In this document: positions 24,224 to 31,971 of the stretch, piece by piece
How positions within the stretch are numbered: position 1 is the first letter of the stretch
How the letters are laid out: the number at the start of each line of letters is the position of its first letter
Assembly: GCA_027049035.1 (NCBI GenBank)
Contig: JALTVI010000066.1
Location: 124,001-188,000 of the forward strand
Origin: Sulfurovum sp.
GTDB lineage: Bacteria > Campylobacterota > Campylobacteria > Campylobacterales > Sulfurovaceae
Length of the DNA stretch: 64,000 nucleotides
Reading direction: 5' to 3'
Translations under genes and position numbers: made by a program
The notes under the pieces: model-generated
Database searches by the model: none
What the model saw: only the letters and a program-made list of their open reading frames with translations
What the model was told of the DNA's origin: nothing

Positions 24224-25063
24224 CTACACTTCTGCCGGCAAAGCGTTGTAAAGTGCGGCGATCTTCTCTTCACCATACTTCCTCTCCAGCCGTTTGACGA
24301 TAAAGTGCCCCTCGGCCATCTGCTGAAAGTGGTCGATAAAGAGTACGTTTATCGCCGCACCGCCCGCAGCACCCACCAGCGGTACCGCCTGCGCAGCGAC
24401 CTTTTCAGAGACCACAATGCCAAAGCGTGACGCGATCGTGTTGATGAAACGGATCAGTACAGGCATCTGCCCTCTTTGCAGTGCATCCTGGATCGCCTTG
24501 GCGCTCATTTTCGATACGCTCTGCAGTGCGGCCCTCATCTCGTACGCAAGTGTGGCACGCACCGCAAAGTAGGCACTTTCGCTTGCATCGTCCTCACTGT
24601 TTTTGCTACTCCCCAGCGAAAAGACTTCCAGACAGGCAAGCCGTGTCTGCATTTGGCTTAGGTCGTGTCCCTGCGAACGCGCCACATCGGCAATGCTTCG
24701 CAGCATAATGGTCGTCGATATGGGAAGCTCCACCGCCAGTGCCGCCATACCGAAAAAACCGCCCACCGCACCGCTGCCGCCAACAAGCAGTTTGTGCTGA
24801 AGATTGGCAGGCGTATCGGTCGGTGTTACCTCATCGAGGCTGCCTATGGCGACATCGAGCGCCTTGCCAAGCGCTTTGGAGGTCACACGGTTGACAGTCT
24901 CGGAGTCTATCTTGTCTATGGCGAACTCAATGGGCTTGCCGATGTAGCCAGCGACTTTCATGGCAAAGCCGGGGTTTTCCAGTATCGCTTTGGCACGTTT
25001 GAGGTCGGCAAGCTCTTGGGGTGTCAAATCATGCTCGCTGTAAGCGCTTGGTAGCTGCTGCAT
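24224..25063 (-). CDS. EcsC family protein
   Basis: This is an EcsC-type protein with the Gly-rich hydrophobic core GGSGAVGGFFGMAALAVELP, then TTIMLRSIADVARSQG and LACLEVFSLG, and a C-terminal AVPLVGAAGGAAINVLFIDHF. I favour the ATG at 25063 (MQQLPSAYSEHD), which has GAGAG upstream. A TTG at 25087 would overlap the methyltransferase gene by 14 bases. EcsC proteins are peripheral or embedded membrane proteins without a settled function. Confidence 0.85.
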   Translation of the reverse strand: MQQLPSAYSEHDLTPQELADLKRAKAILENPGFAMKVAGYIGKPIEFAIDKIDSETVNRVTSKALGKALDVAIGSLDEVTPTDTPANLQHKLLVGGSGAVGGFFGMAALAVELPISTTIMLRSIADVARSQGHDLSQMQTRLACLEVFSLGSSKNSEDDASESAYFAVRATLAYEMRAALQSVSKMSAKAIQDALQRGQMPVLIRFINTIASRFGIVVSEKVAAQAVPLVGAAGGAAINVLFIDHFQQMAEGHFIVKRLERKYGEEKIAALYNALPAEV

Positions 25064-25073
25064 CTTCGCTCTC

Positions 25074-25754
25074 TCAGTTTCGGACAATGCGCATCATCTT
25101 GTCACCACCCTTTTGAAACTCATATCCGCTCTTTTCGATGGTAACACTGTATCCTTTGGACTCCAAATGCTTCATAACGGGCTCAACATGGGGTGAGGGT
25201 TCGTTCTCCAGCGTCAGCAGCGGAAAGATGCGCACCTCATCGGCCACCCTCAGCATCTCCTCGATAGCGGCTTTGTGAAACGCTTCATCCAAGTGGTCGC
25301 TGTACAAAAAAAGCAGATGGGAGCTAAGCGCCAGATCGAAACTGCCATCTTCAAACGGAAGATTGGGAAGCTCCGCAGCGATGTAGCGCCCCTCCTCCAG
25401 GCCGTCCTCATAATCCATCAAAAACTCCATCATCGCTTCGATGCGCATATGCTCAAGCGACTCCAGATCGGGAATGTTCTTCCAGACAAACTTGTCGGCA
25501 TTGGCCTTCACCTGCGCCATCACATCCTCGGCCACCTCGTCGATGCGCTGCATGATCTCCTTTTTGCTGTAGGCATAGAGCGGATCGATGGAGACCACCT
25601 GCCCGTCGTCGTAGTCCACTTCGGTATTGAAGCTGCTCGGTCCGTCACCGCAACCAAGAATGCGCTTGCCTGTCACATCCTCTTTGGTAAGATTGAACAT
25701 CTGCATATACTCTTTCTTGCTGCGCCCCCATGGGATGATGTTTTCAAGTTTCAT
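25074..25754 (-). CDS. SAM-dependent methyltransferase-like protein
   Basis: A class I methyltransferase-like core is visible: KRILGCGDGPSSFNTEV (motif I), VVSIDPLYAYS (acidic end of strand 2), then LPNLPFEDGSFDLALSSHLLFLY (motifs III-IV) and a C-terminal VEPVMKHLESKGYSV. The substrate is unknown. It starts at ATG 25754 with AAAGG upstream. Its end overlaps or adjoins the EcsC gene. There is no signal peptide. Confidence 0.8.
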   Translation of the reverse strand: MKLENIIPWGRSKKEYMQMFNLTKEDVTGKRILGCGDGPSSFNTEVDYDDGQVVSIDPLYAYSKKEIMQRIDEVAEDVMAQVKANADKFVWKNIPDLESLEHMRIEAMMEFLMDYEDGLEEGRYIAAELPNLPFEDGSFDLALSSHLLFLYSDHLDEAFHKAAIEEMLRVADEVRIFPLLTLENEPSPHVEPVMKHLESKGYSVTIEKSGYEFQKGGDKMMRIVRN

Positions 25755-25775
25755 TTTTTACCTTTCTATTTATCA

Positions 25776-26027
25776 TTACACTGCTTTTTGAGTTTTCAAA
25801 CGATATTTCTCATACAGCTTCTCTTTCAACTTATCTTTATAGGTACTTGAAAGATTGTTCTGGGTACTTTCATATTTTCCAAAGAGTGATTTGCCAAGCT
25901 CATAAGAGATACATTCCGTTTCTTTCTCTCTTCTTACGAAGTGAAGCTGTCTGTTGAACACTTCTATTTTCGTTTTAAATATATTAAGTCTCTTTTTCAA
26001 TGCTTGAAATAGTCTTACCGCAATCAT
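25776..26027 (-). CDS. Small basic unknown protein, 83 aa
   Basis: The protein is Lys/Arg-rich and predicted helical, with no recognised family. The DNA is more AT-rich than that of its neighbours. The start at ATG 26027 has only a weak GGA upstream. It lies 21 bases before the methyltransferase gene, so it may be a real small gene on that transcript. A spurious ORF is possible, which the low confidence reflects. The 180 bases between it and the AraC gene contain nothing else I can identify. Confidence 0.45.
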   Translation of the reverse strand: MIAVRLFQALKKRLNIFKTKIEVFNRQLHFVRREKETECISYELGKSLFGKYESTQNNLSSTYKDKLKEKLYEKYRLKTQKAV

Positions 26028-26207
26028 TTTTCATTCCACAGTCTTGATTTTTATGCCATAGCGTATAACATATAGTTGAAAATGTCAAGTAATGGATGAG
26101 TATCACTTTTAGGGTGTTCTTTTCACCTTGAATTTATGGTGAGGTAGTTACACTTTTCAAAAAAAGAGTATGGCACCGATGTATCCTCTAACAAGCCGGA
26201 GTCTTCT

Positions 26208-27059
26208 ATGACTGTAACCATTCCCAACTACCAGATAGAACGAAATGAACCTACGCTCATCGAAATAAACGAACATCTCTATGTCGAGCGGATGCATACC
26301 AAAGCACACAGGGTGCTCGTACGCAATACGATGCATGGGCTCACGCTGATCGAATCGGGTCACAAAAAGGTGGAAATAAATGGCGATACGGTTACCATTG
26401 GCGCACAGCAAGCCGTACTCTTCGCACAGGGGAACTATTTCAGCAACCAAAACTCCCCAGACTACCGGGCACTCAGCTTCTTCTTTGACGATGTGTTCCT
26501 GCACGATTTTCTCAAGCGATACAGCATCGATATACACACGCCGCCAAAACAGATAAGCATTGTCGGTTATGAAGCGTGCGGCAACATACAGCGTCTTCTG
26601 GACTCGATGACAGAGACCCATAGCAAAAAAACACCCATGCAGACAATACTGCTTTCCCAACAGTTCGAACTGCTGCTTCTGGAACTTCTCCAGCACTTTC
26701 CGGATGCGACAAAAGCCTTTTTCAGTCACATTGGCGCTACTTCAAAAGAGCGGATGCGCTTCATTCTCGAAGCCAATCTCAACATCATAGGGAGTGTCGA
26801 ACAGATGCAGAAACTGCTTCGCATGAGCCCTTCTCAGTTTCACAAAGCGTTTCAAAAACAGTTTGGCACCTCTCCCAAAACGTGGCTGGATGCACAGCGG
26901 ATGCAGAAAGCCACTTTTTTGCTGCTGCACAGCGACAAAAGCATTGCCCAGATCGCAGCCGAATGCGGCTACAGTACCTCGTCTTGGTTCATCGCCCGCT
27001 TCAAAGAACACTATAAATCAACGCCAAAATCATATAGGGAAGAAAACCGATATAAATAG
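26208..27059 (+). CDS. AraC family transcriptional regulator
   Basis: An N-terminal cupin-like sensor domain (about 1-170; LTLIESGHKKVEINGDTVTI) is followed by two helix-turn-helix units at the C-terminus: SVEQMQKLLRMSPSQFHKAFQKQFGTSPKTWL and SIAQIAAECGYSTSSWFIARFKEHYKSTPKSYR, here cited by position about 200-280. This is the standard AraC/XylS form. It starts at ATG 26208 with CCGGAG upstream. It may control the rightward genes that follow (27119 on), but no operator was identified. Confidence 0.9.
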   Translation: MTVTIPNYQIERNEPTLIEINEHLYVERMHTKAHRVLVRNTMHGLTLIESGHKKVEINGDTVTIGAQQAVLFAQGNYFSNQNSPDYRALSFFFDDVFLHDFLKRYSIDIHTPPKQISIVGYEACGNIQRLLDSMTETHSKKTPMQTILLSQQFELLLLELLQHFPDATKAFFSHIGATSKERMRFILEANLNIIGSVEQMQKLLRMSPSQFHKAFQKQFGTSPKTWLDAQRMQKATFLLLHSDKSIAQIAAECGYSTSSWFIARFKEHYKSTPKSYREENRYK

Positions 27060-27118
27060 CCTCTTTTCTTATACTGTTGGCAAACGTAAACGACTATACT
27101 TGCAGTAAAAAAAGGATA

Positions 27119-27718
27119 ATGATGTACGCCAAAGATTCCAAAGAGCTCATCCCTACGCTGGAGCGTGCCGGTGCGGGCATTTCAAAACCCAAACGCCTCT
27201 TTGCCATCTATGTGCTGTTTCCACTGCTGAACAGAACGATCTCATGGGAGCGTGCGTGGGATGTGTATGACAGGGAGGGAGAGAAGATTCTCAGGCTCGC
27301 CTCCGCGCTTGAGCACGAAGCGCTTTTCAAACGGGTGCTGGTGCCAAAACTCTTCGGCCTTGAAGACAATTCACGCTACTACTCCGTAGCGATGGTCATC
27401 CGCCATCTTCTCACCGTAGGCGAAGCGCTGCAAAAACGCATTCCTCCACTCTCTCAGGGGAAAAAGCTTGACGGGCACGTGGCCATAGAGGATGTCAAAC
27501 CCTACACCCAGATCGATGAAACGATCGTCGAACAGTTCGCCGATTTTCTCCAAAGCTACCGCAACGATATGGAAAAGAACCTTGGCGACATACACATAGA
27601 CAACACTTCCGAACACCCCTGGTTTGGCGCTTTCAACCCAAAACAGTGGTCCATCCTTGGCATGGTACACCAGATCGTCCACAGACGGCAGATAGAGGCG
27701 ATCATCGAAAGGCTTTAA
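27119..27718 (+). CDS. DinB-like four-helix protein
   Basis: The protein appears all-helical. It has His residues placed as in DinB/YfiT-like metal-binding bundles: VIRHLLTVGEAL near the middle and HQIVHRRQIEAII at the C-terminus. The start is ATG 27119 (or the next ATG at 27122) after an AAAGGA site. DinB-fold proteins include thiol transferases and hydrolases; nothing in the sequence fixes the activity. It lies between the AraC regulator and the nitroreductase gene on the same strand. Confidence 0.6.
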   Translation: MMYAKDSKELIPTLERAGAGISKPKRLFAIYVLFPLLNRTISWERAWDVYDREGEKILRLASALEHEALFKRVLVPKLFGLEDNSRYYSVAMVIRHLLTVGEALQKRIPPLSQGKKLDGHVAIEDVKPYTQIDETIVEQFADFLQSYRNDMEKNLGDIHIDNTSEHPWFGAFNPKQWSILGMVHQIVHRRQIEAIIERL

Positions 27719-27763
27719 CCTCTTTTGGGTTATCCTTTCACAGTTAGCATAAAAGGAGCCCCA

Positions 27764-28396
27764 ATGTTTGAAAACAGATTCACAGAGGCGATGCACTTCC
27801 GACACGCCTGCAAACTCTTTGACGAAAACAAAAAGATCCCTGAAGAGAAGCTGCGCTACATCCTCGAAGCCGGACGCACCTCCCCCTCTTCGTTCGGGAT
27901 GGAGCCGTGGAAGTTTCTTGTCATCCGCAATGATGCACTCAAAGAAAAACTCCAGCCACTGTGCTGGAACCAGCCGCAGATCACCACCTGCTCCGACCTT
28001 GTCATCATCCTTGCCGCCATCGAGAGCGTACGCCCCCAAAGCGGCATTCCCCAGAAGCGTTTTGCCAGACGCCCCCTGCCTCCTGAGAAGATAGAAGCCT
28101 ACATCGACCTCTACGGCAACTTCCTTGCCGACACGCTCTCAACCGATGAGAAGACCTACTGCTGGACGGCAAGACAGACCTACATTGCCCTGGCCAATAT
28201 GATGACCGTAGCAGCGTATGAGAAGATAGACTCCTGCCCCATCGAGGGGTTCGAAAAGGAGAATGTGGAATCACTGCTTGAGATCGATACGAAGCAGTAC
28301 CAGATAGCTGTCATGGTAGCGTTTGGCTACCGTGTCAACCCGCAGAGTGAGCAGATACGGCTGCCGTTTGAAGAAGTCGTTGAGTTCATCGATTGA
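27764..28396 (+). CDS. NAD(P)H-dependent nitroreductase family protein
   Basis: The flavoprotein shows the nitroreductase pattern: HFRHACKLFDENKKIPEEKL, then AGRTSPSSFGMEPWKFLVI (FMN-binding), WTARQTYIALANMMTVAAYE, and a C-terminal VMVAFGYRVNPQ. The start at 27764 (MFENRF) is set by the AAAAGGAG site directly upstream. It is probably a cytoplasmic oxygen-insensitive nitro- or quinone reductase with an unknown natural substrate. Its stop overlaps a possible TTG start of the next gene. Confidence 0.88.
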   Translation: MFENRFTEAMHFRHACKLFDENKKIPEEKLRYILEAGRTSPSSFGMEPWKFLVIRNDALKEKLQPLCWNQPQITTCSDLVIILAAIESVRPQSGIPQKRFARRPLPPEKIEAYIDLYGNFLADTLSTDEKTYCWTARQTYIALANMMTVAAYEKIDSCPIEGFEKENVESLLEIDTKQYQIAVMVAFGYRVNPQSEQIRLPFEEVVEFID

Positions 28397-28425
28397 CGGG
28401 CAATAAGAATGAAACGGAAACCGTA

Positions 28426-28770
28426 ATGACCCCGACAGAAAGAGAAGCATTCAAGCAGATCATAGAAAAGCAAATAGAGAGTCTTGGAAACGAAATTGAA
28501 GAGATCCGATCGGCCATCTATCCAAACAGAGGAGAGGGCACCTCGGACAAGGTTGCACACATCAGTTTCAAACAGGAGCAGAGCATCCATTTTCAGAGAT
28601 ACGAAGAGGCGACCAAACGCCTCAACAGGCTCAAACATGCCTACTTAAAGGTCGATACCCCCGAATACGGTATATGCAAAGAGTGTGAGGAGGAGATCCC
28701 GCTGGAAAGACTGAAGCTGGTACCAGAGTCGATCTATTGTGTTGCGTGTATGAACGAACTCGGGTTGTAG
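28426..28770 (+). CDS. DksA/TraR family zinc-finger protein
   Basis: A helical coiled-coil N-terminal half (REAFKQIIEKQIESLGNEIE) is followed by a C4 zinc finger (CKECEEEIPLERLKLVPESI and CVAC), as in DksA/TraR proteins, which act in the secondary channel of RNA polymerase. I place the start at ATG 28426, though its ribosome site is weak. A TTG at 28393 overlapping the nitroreductase stop would add 11 residues. The coiled-coil tip lacks an obvious DxxDxA motif, so a DksA-like effect is uncertain. Confidence 0.82.
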   Translation: MTPTEREAFKQIIEKQIESLGNEIEEIRSAIYPNRGEGTSDKVAHISFKQEQSIHFQRYEEATKRLNRLKHAYLKVDTPEYGICKECEEEIPLERLKLVPESIYCVACMNELGL

Positions 28771-28772
28771 CA

Positions 28773-29174
28773 CTACGGTTTGACAGTCTTCTTTCCCTTT
28801 TTGATCCATCCGTTCTCTATGCCGCCTTTGAGTTCGTATATCTTCTTGAACCCCATTTGGTCAAGCCCTTCGGCAAGCACTTTGGATCGGTTGGCGTGGG
28901 CGCAGTAGATGACAAAAGGCTGGTTCTTGTCTTTGACGATGCGTCCGAGGTTGTAGAACCAGTCGGCAAGGTCTGGCTGTCCGTTGGGGGTGAAGAACAT
29001 CATCTTGTGCGCCCCCTTGATAATACCTGTCTGCTTCCACTCCATCGGGGTACGGATGTCGATAACAGGCACCCCTTTGGCCTGCAGTTTAACAAGCTCG
29101 TCCGCGTCGATGCGTTTGACTTCGGCAAAGAGTGCGGCGCTTAGCAGCAGCGCACCTAAAAGTATTTTATTCAT
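28773..29174 (-). CDS. Periplasmic rhodanese-like protein
   Basis: A signal peptide (MNKILLGALLLSAALFAEV) precedes one rhodanese domain: VIDIRTPMEWKQTGIIKGAH and the active-site loop CAHANRS with the catalytic Cys. The start at 29174 follows AAGGAG; the frame extends to 29204. Single-domain periplasmic rhodaneses carry or transfer sulfane sulfur, which fits the sulfur-oxidising setting. It converges on the DksA-like gene with two bases between the stops. Confidence 0.88.
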   Translation of the reverse strand: MNKILLGALLLSAALFAEVKRIDADELVKLQAKGVPVIDIRTPMEWKQTGIIKGAHKMMFFTPNGQPDLADWFYNLGRIVKDKNQPFVIYCAHANRSKVLAEGLDQMGFKKIYELKGGIENGWIKKGKKTVKP

Positions 29175-29219
29175 AATCTCTCTCCTTGAGATGGTTTTGC
29201 GCATTCTAACGCAGAAACG

Positions 29220-29833
29220 TTAACGGCGTACTGCCGTCCACTCGGTGCGCACAAGAAGCCTCTCACCTTCCCACACTTCACCGACAAAACGGTCACCCGC
29301 TTTGTAGTTGTCGACCCCCTTTGGTGTACCGCTCATGATGATGTCACCGTCTTCGAGCGTCATAAAGCCTTTGATCTCTTCAAGCATCACATCCGGCTTG
29401 TAGATCATCAGTGCATAGTCGGCAAACTGCACCAGCGTATCGTTGCGGTAGAGTTTCATCGAAAGCGCTTCGATGTTCCCGCCAAAGGGCACAAAGCCGC
29501 TCAATACCGCAGAGCCGTCAAACGCCTTTGCCCGCTCCCACGGCAGTCCTTTGCGTTTGAGTTCGTTCTGTATGTCGGCATGCGTCAGGTCCAGCCCGAA
29601 GCCTACACCGGCAATGGCACCTTTTTCAACAAGAAAACATATCTCCCCCTCAAAACGTGTCGTCTCGCCAAAGTAACGGAGTGTGTCGCTTACTGCAGAG
29701 TTTGGTTTGTTGAAAACCACCATCTGTGAGGGAATCTCGTTTCCAAGCTCGTAAATGTGCTCGACATAGTTGCGTCCGATACAGACAATTTTGGAGGGGC
29801 TTACGCTCTGCCGTCAAAATCCACACTGTACAT
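29220..29833 (-). pseudogene. Fumarylacetoacetase-family hydrolase, frameshifted
   Basis: The N-terminus starts at ATG 29833 (MYSVDFDGRA) with an AAGG site and then hits TAA at 29803-29801. Shifting frame by one base at that point restores SPSKIVCIGRNYVEH and the rest of a small FAH-family protein (MVVFNKPNSAV, EGEICFLVEKGAI, DYALMIYKPDVML, IIMSGTPKGVD) down to 29220. The full span is 614 bases, consistent with loss of one base near 29801-29807. The downstream part alone has an internal ATG at 29723. It may be a true pseudogene, a phase-variable site or a sequencing error. Confidence 0.8.
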
Positions 29834-29933
29834 TGGCATCCTTTTTTGCCAAAATCATACCCAACTTCACTTGAGAGATATCAAGCCCGGAAGAGAAAGA
29901 AGCGGCTATAATGCGTGTAAAAAAGGAGATACT

Positions 29934-30275
29934 GTGCAGACAGCCTCATTCTACAAGGACCTGAACTTCAGTGACGAAAGTGTCGTCATCACGCCGATGC
30001 TCGATAGCGGTTTTGGAAAAGAGATACGCATCGCGTTCAAAAAGGGTCAGGTGATGAAAGCGCACAAAACGAAGTTTCCCATTACGGTCATGACACTCAG
30101 AGGCAGCATCGATTTTGGTGTCGGTGAGAAGTCGGTCATACTGAACGAGGGAGATGTCATCGCCCTGGAGGGCAATGTGGTGCATGAGCTTGAAGCGCTT
30201 GAGGAGTCTGTCGTGAGACTGAGTCTGCACAAAGGCGACAGCGTCGACAGGGTAAAGGGTGTACTGAAACTCTAG
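29934..30275 (+). CDS. Small cupin-domain protein, GTG start
   Basis: This is a single cupin barrel of 113 residues: FKKGQVMKAHKTKFPITVMTLRG (motif 1 region), GEKSVILNEGDVIALEGNVVHEL (motif 2 with the metal-binding His). The start is GTG 29934 (VQTASFYKDL) after an AAGGAG site; upstream codons in frame are not gene-like. It is probably cytoplasmic; the ligand is unknown. It ends within four bases of the convergent accD stop. Confidence 0.8.
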   Translation: MQTASFYKDLNFSDESVVITPMLDSGFGKEIRIAFKKGQVMKAHKTKFPITVMTLRGSIDFGVGEKSVILNEGDVIALEGNVVHELEALEESVVRLSLHKGDSVDRVKGVLKL

Positions 30276-31120
30276 CTTGCCTTCTTGTCCATCAGACGCA
30301 GCAGGTCTGCCAGAGTCTTGTGCATGTCACTGCGGTTGACGATCATATCGATAAGACCGTGCTCAAGCAGGAATTCCGAACGCTGGAAACCTTCTGGCAG
30401 GTCGACACCCACCGTCTGCTTGATGACACGCTGCCCTGCAAACCCGATGAGTGCGCCGGGCTCTGCCATAATGATGTCACCCAGCATCGCAAATGACGCC
30501 GAAACCCCACCCATTGTCGGATCGGTCAGTACGGAGATGTAAGGCAGTCCCTTGTCGCTCAGGCGCTTGAGGGCTGCGGAAGTTTTGCTCATCTGCAGCA
30601 GTGAGTAGGTACTCTCCTGCATTCTCGCTCCCCCTGACGCGGAGACGATAATGACACCGCACTCCTTTTCGATGGCGCGGTTGACCGCACGGACAATCTT
30701 TTCCCCCTCGACCGAACCGAGGCTTCCGCCCATAAAGGCGAAGTCGAACACCACAAGCTCTGCAGGAATGCCGTCGATCGTACAGCTGCCGCTGACAACC
30801 GAAGAGGTCTTGCCCGTTTTGGCTTTGGCCTCTTCCAGACGCTTCTTGTAGGACTTCTTGTCCGTGAATTTGAGCGGATCGACCGGTGCAAGTGAAGCGT
30901 CATGCTCTTCGAAGCTTCCCTCATCCGCAATGGAGGCGATACGTTTGTCCGCACTGATACGGAAGTGGTGGTTACACTTGGGACAGACATTCTGCTTGGC
31001 TTCTACCTCTTTGTAGTACATCAGGGAGGTACACTTCGGACACTTGATCCACTGGTTTTGCTGTTCCTCTTTGGGCTTCTCTTTGCCGAACAGGCTGCTG
31101 AACATACTTCCAAATTCCAT
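30272..31120 (-). CDS. accD: Acetyl-CoA carboxylase carboxyltransferase beta subunit
   Basis: The N-terminal C4 zinc finger (C27, C30, C46, C49) and the crotonase-like carboxyltransferase core (FAFMGGSLGSVEGEKIVRAV, VSASGGARMQE, TDPTMGGVSASFAMLGD, GFAGQRVI) identify AccD. With AccA it transfers carboxyl from carboxybiotin to acetyl-CoA, the first step of fatty-acid synthesis. The 282-residue length is typical. Its ATG overlaps the upstream gene's stop by one base (TAATG). Confidence 0.96.
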   Translation of the reverse strand: MEFGSMFSSLFGKEKPKEEQQNQWIKCPKCTSLMYYKEVEAKQNVCPKCNHHFRISADKRIASIADEGSFEEHDASLAPVDPLKFTDKKSYKKRLEEAKAKTGKTSSVVSGSCTIDGIPAELVVFDFAFMGGSLGSVEGEKIVRAVNRAIEKECGVIIVSASGGARMQESTYSLLQMSKTSAALKRLSDKGLPYISVLTDPTMGGVSASFAMLGDIIMAEPGALIGFAGQRVIKQTVGVDLPEGFQRSEFLLEHGLIDMIVNRSDMHKTLADLLRLMDKKAS

Positions 31121-31866
31121 TACACTTCCTCTTGCATCCGCCTGGCTTCGACGATAATATTCTCGATCGTCTCCACCACGCTTTTTTCTTTCGATACTAT
31201 AACATAATCTTGCTCAACCACCACTTCAAGCCCCTCGCAAAGCGCCAGACCCGCGGCAAAATCGTAAATGCGAAACGCTCCTGCAAAGAGCACGAACTTC
31301 ACGCTGTGCGCGTAGGCAAGCGAAAGCGCAATGGCACCTGGAGCACGGAACTTAAGCCCCGAAGCGTCAAGCTGTGCGACAAGCTGTGGATTGGCATAGG
31401 CTTTCTCAAAAAGCCCTATCTCCGCATCGGAAACATGCCTAACTTCGTGTAACTGTGGATTGAAGAGTTTTCCCTGTTTCAGGGGTAATCCGGGCGTTTT
31501 GATGAAGATGTCACCGTTGGCAAGGTTGCAGACAATGGCGGCATCAAGGACACCGTCGGCATTGACGCGCGCGACAGAGGTTCCGTAGTAGGGAAAGTGT
31601 GAAAGCGCGTTGGCAGAGCCGTCGATGGGGTCGATGATGATGTGCGCCTCTCCCTCACCGATAATACCCGACTCTTCGGACTCGATGAATCCAAAAGAGG
31701 AGAGATGCTTGACAAAGACCGATTCGGCAAAGAGGTCCAGACGCGAACTCACATCTCCGCCCGCACCCACATCGGTCTTCTCGAACCACGACGCGTCAAA
31801 TCCCGCTTCTATCGCCTTGCTAATCTCTTCATTGGCACGAATACAGGCTTCAACAAACGGATCCAA
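31120..31866 (-). CDS. Inositol monophosphatase family protein
   Basis: The protein has the metal-binding motif DPIDGSANALSHFPYYGTSV with an upstream ESEESG segment, and it ends with the second acidic motif region IYDFAAGLALCEGL. This family hydrolyses inositol phosphate, fructose bisphosphate, or the sulfur-pathway nucleotide PAP (CysQ); the substrate cannot be told from the sequence. It is translationally coupled to accD. The gltB terminator lies just upstream. Confidence 0.85.
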   Translation of the reverse strand: MDPFVEACIRANEEISKAIEAGFDASWFEKTDVGAGGDVSSRLDLFAESVFVKHLSSFGFIESEESGIIGEGEAHIIIDPIDGSANALSHFPYYGTSVARVNADGVLDAAIVCNLANGDIFIKTPGLPLKQGKLFNPQLHEVRHVSDAEIGLFEKAYANPQLVAQLDASGLKFRAPGAIALSLAYAHSVKFVLFAGAFRIYDFAAGLALCEGLEVVVEQDYVIVSKEKSVVETIENIIVEARRMQEEV

Positions 31867-31884
31867 CGCTTATCCTTCACATCA

Positions 31885-31912
31885 ATAAAAAGGCTTTTCA
31901 GAATGAAAAGCC
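31885..31912 (-). terminator. Rho-independent terminator after gltB
   Basis: On the minus strand GGCTTTTC-ATTCT-GAAAAGCC forms a perfect 8-bp stem followed by TTTTTATT. It lies about 60 bases after the gltB stop, beyond the heptamer array, and before the inositol-phosphatase gene. Confidence 0.8.
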
Positions 31913-31920
31913 AACCAAAA

Positions 31921-31969
31921 CTCTTCACTCTTCACTATTCACTCTTCACTATCATCGCAAAGCGATGAT
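31921..31969. repeat. Heptamer array (CTCTTCA)x4 plus hairpin after gltB
   Basis: Four 7-base units (CTCTTCA, CTCTTCA, CTATTCA, CTCTTCA) occupy 31921-31948. They adjoin a perfect 8-bp hairpin ATCATCGC-AAA-GCGATGAT (31951-31969), which begins two bases after the gltB stop. Read along gltB the units are AGTGAAG-like. The hairpin-plus-heptamer layout matches the insertion inside cca. Confidence 0.85.
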
Positions 31970-31971
31970 AA

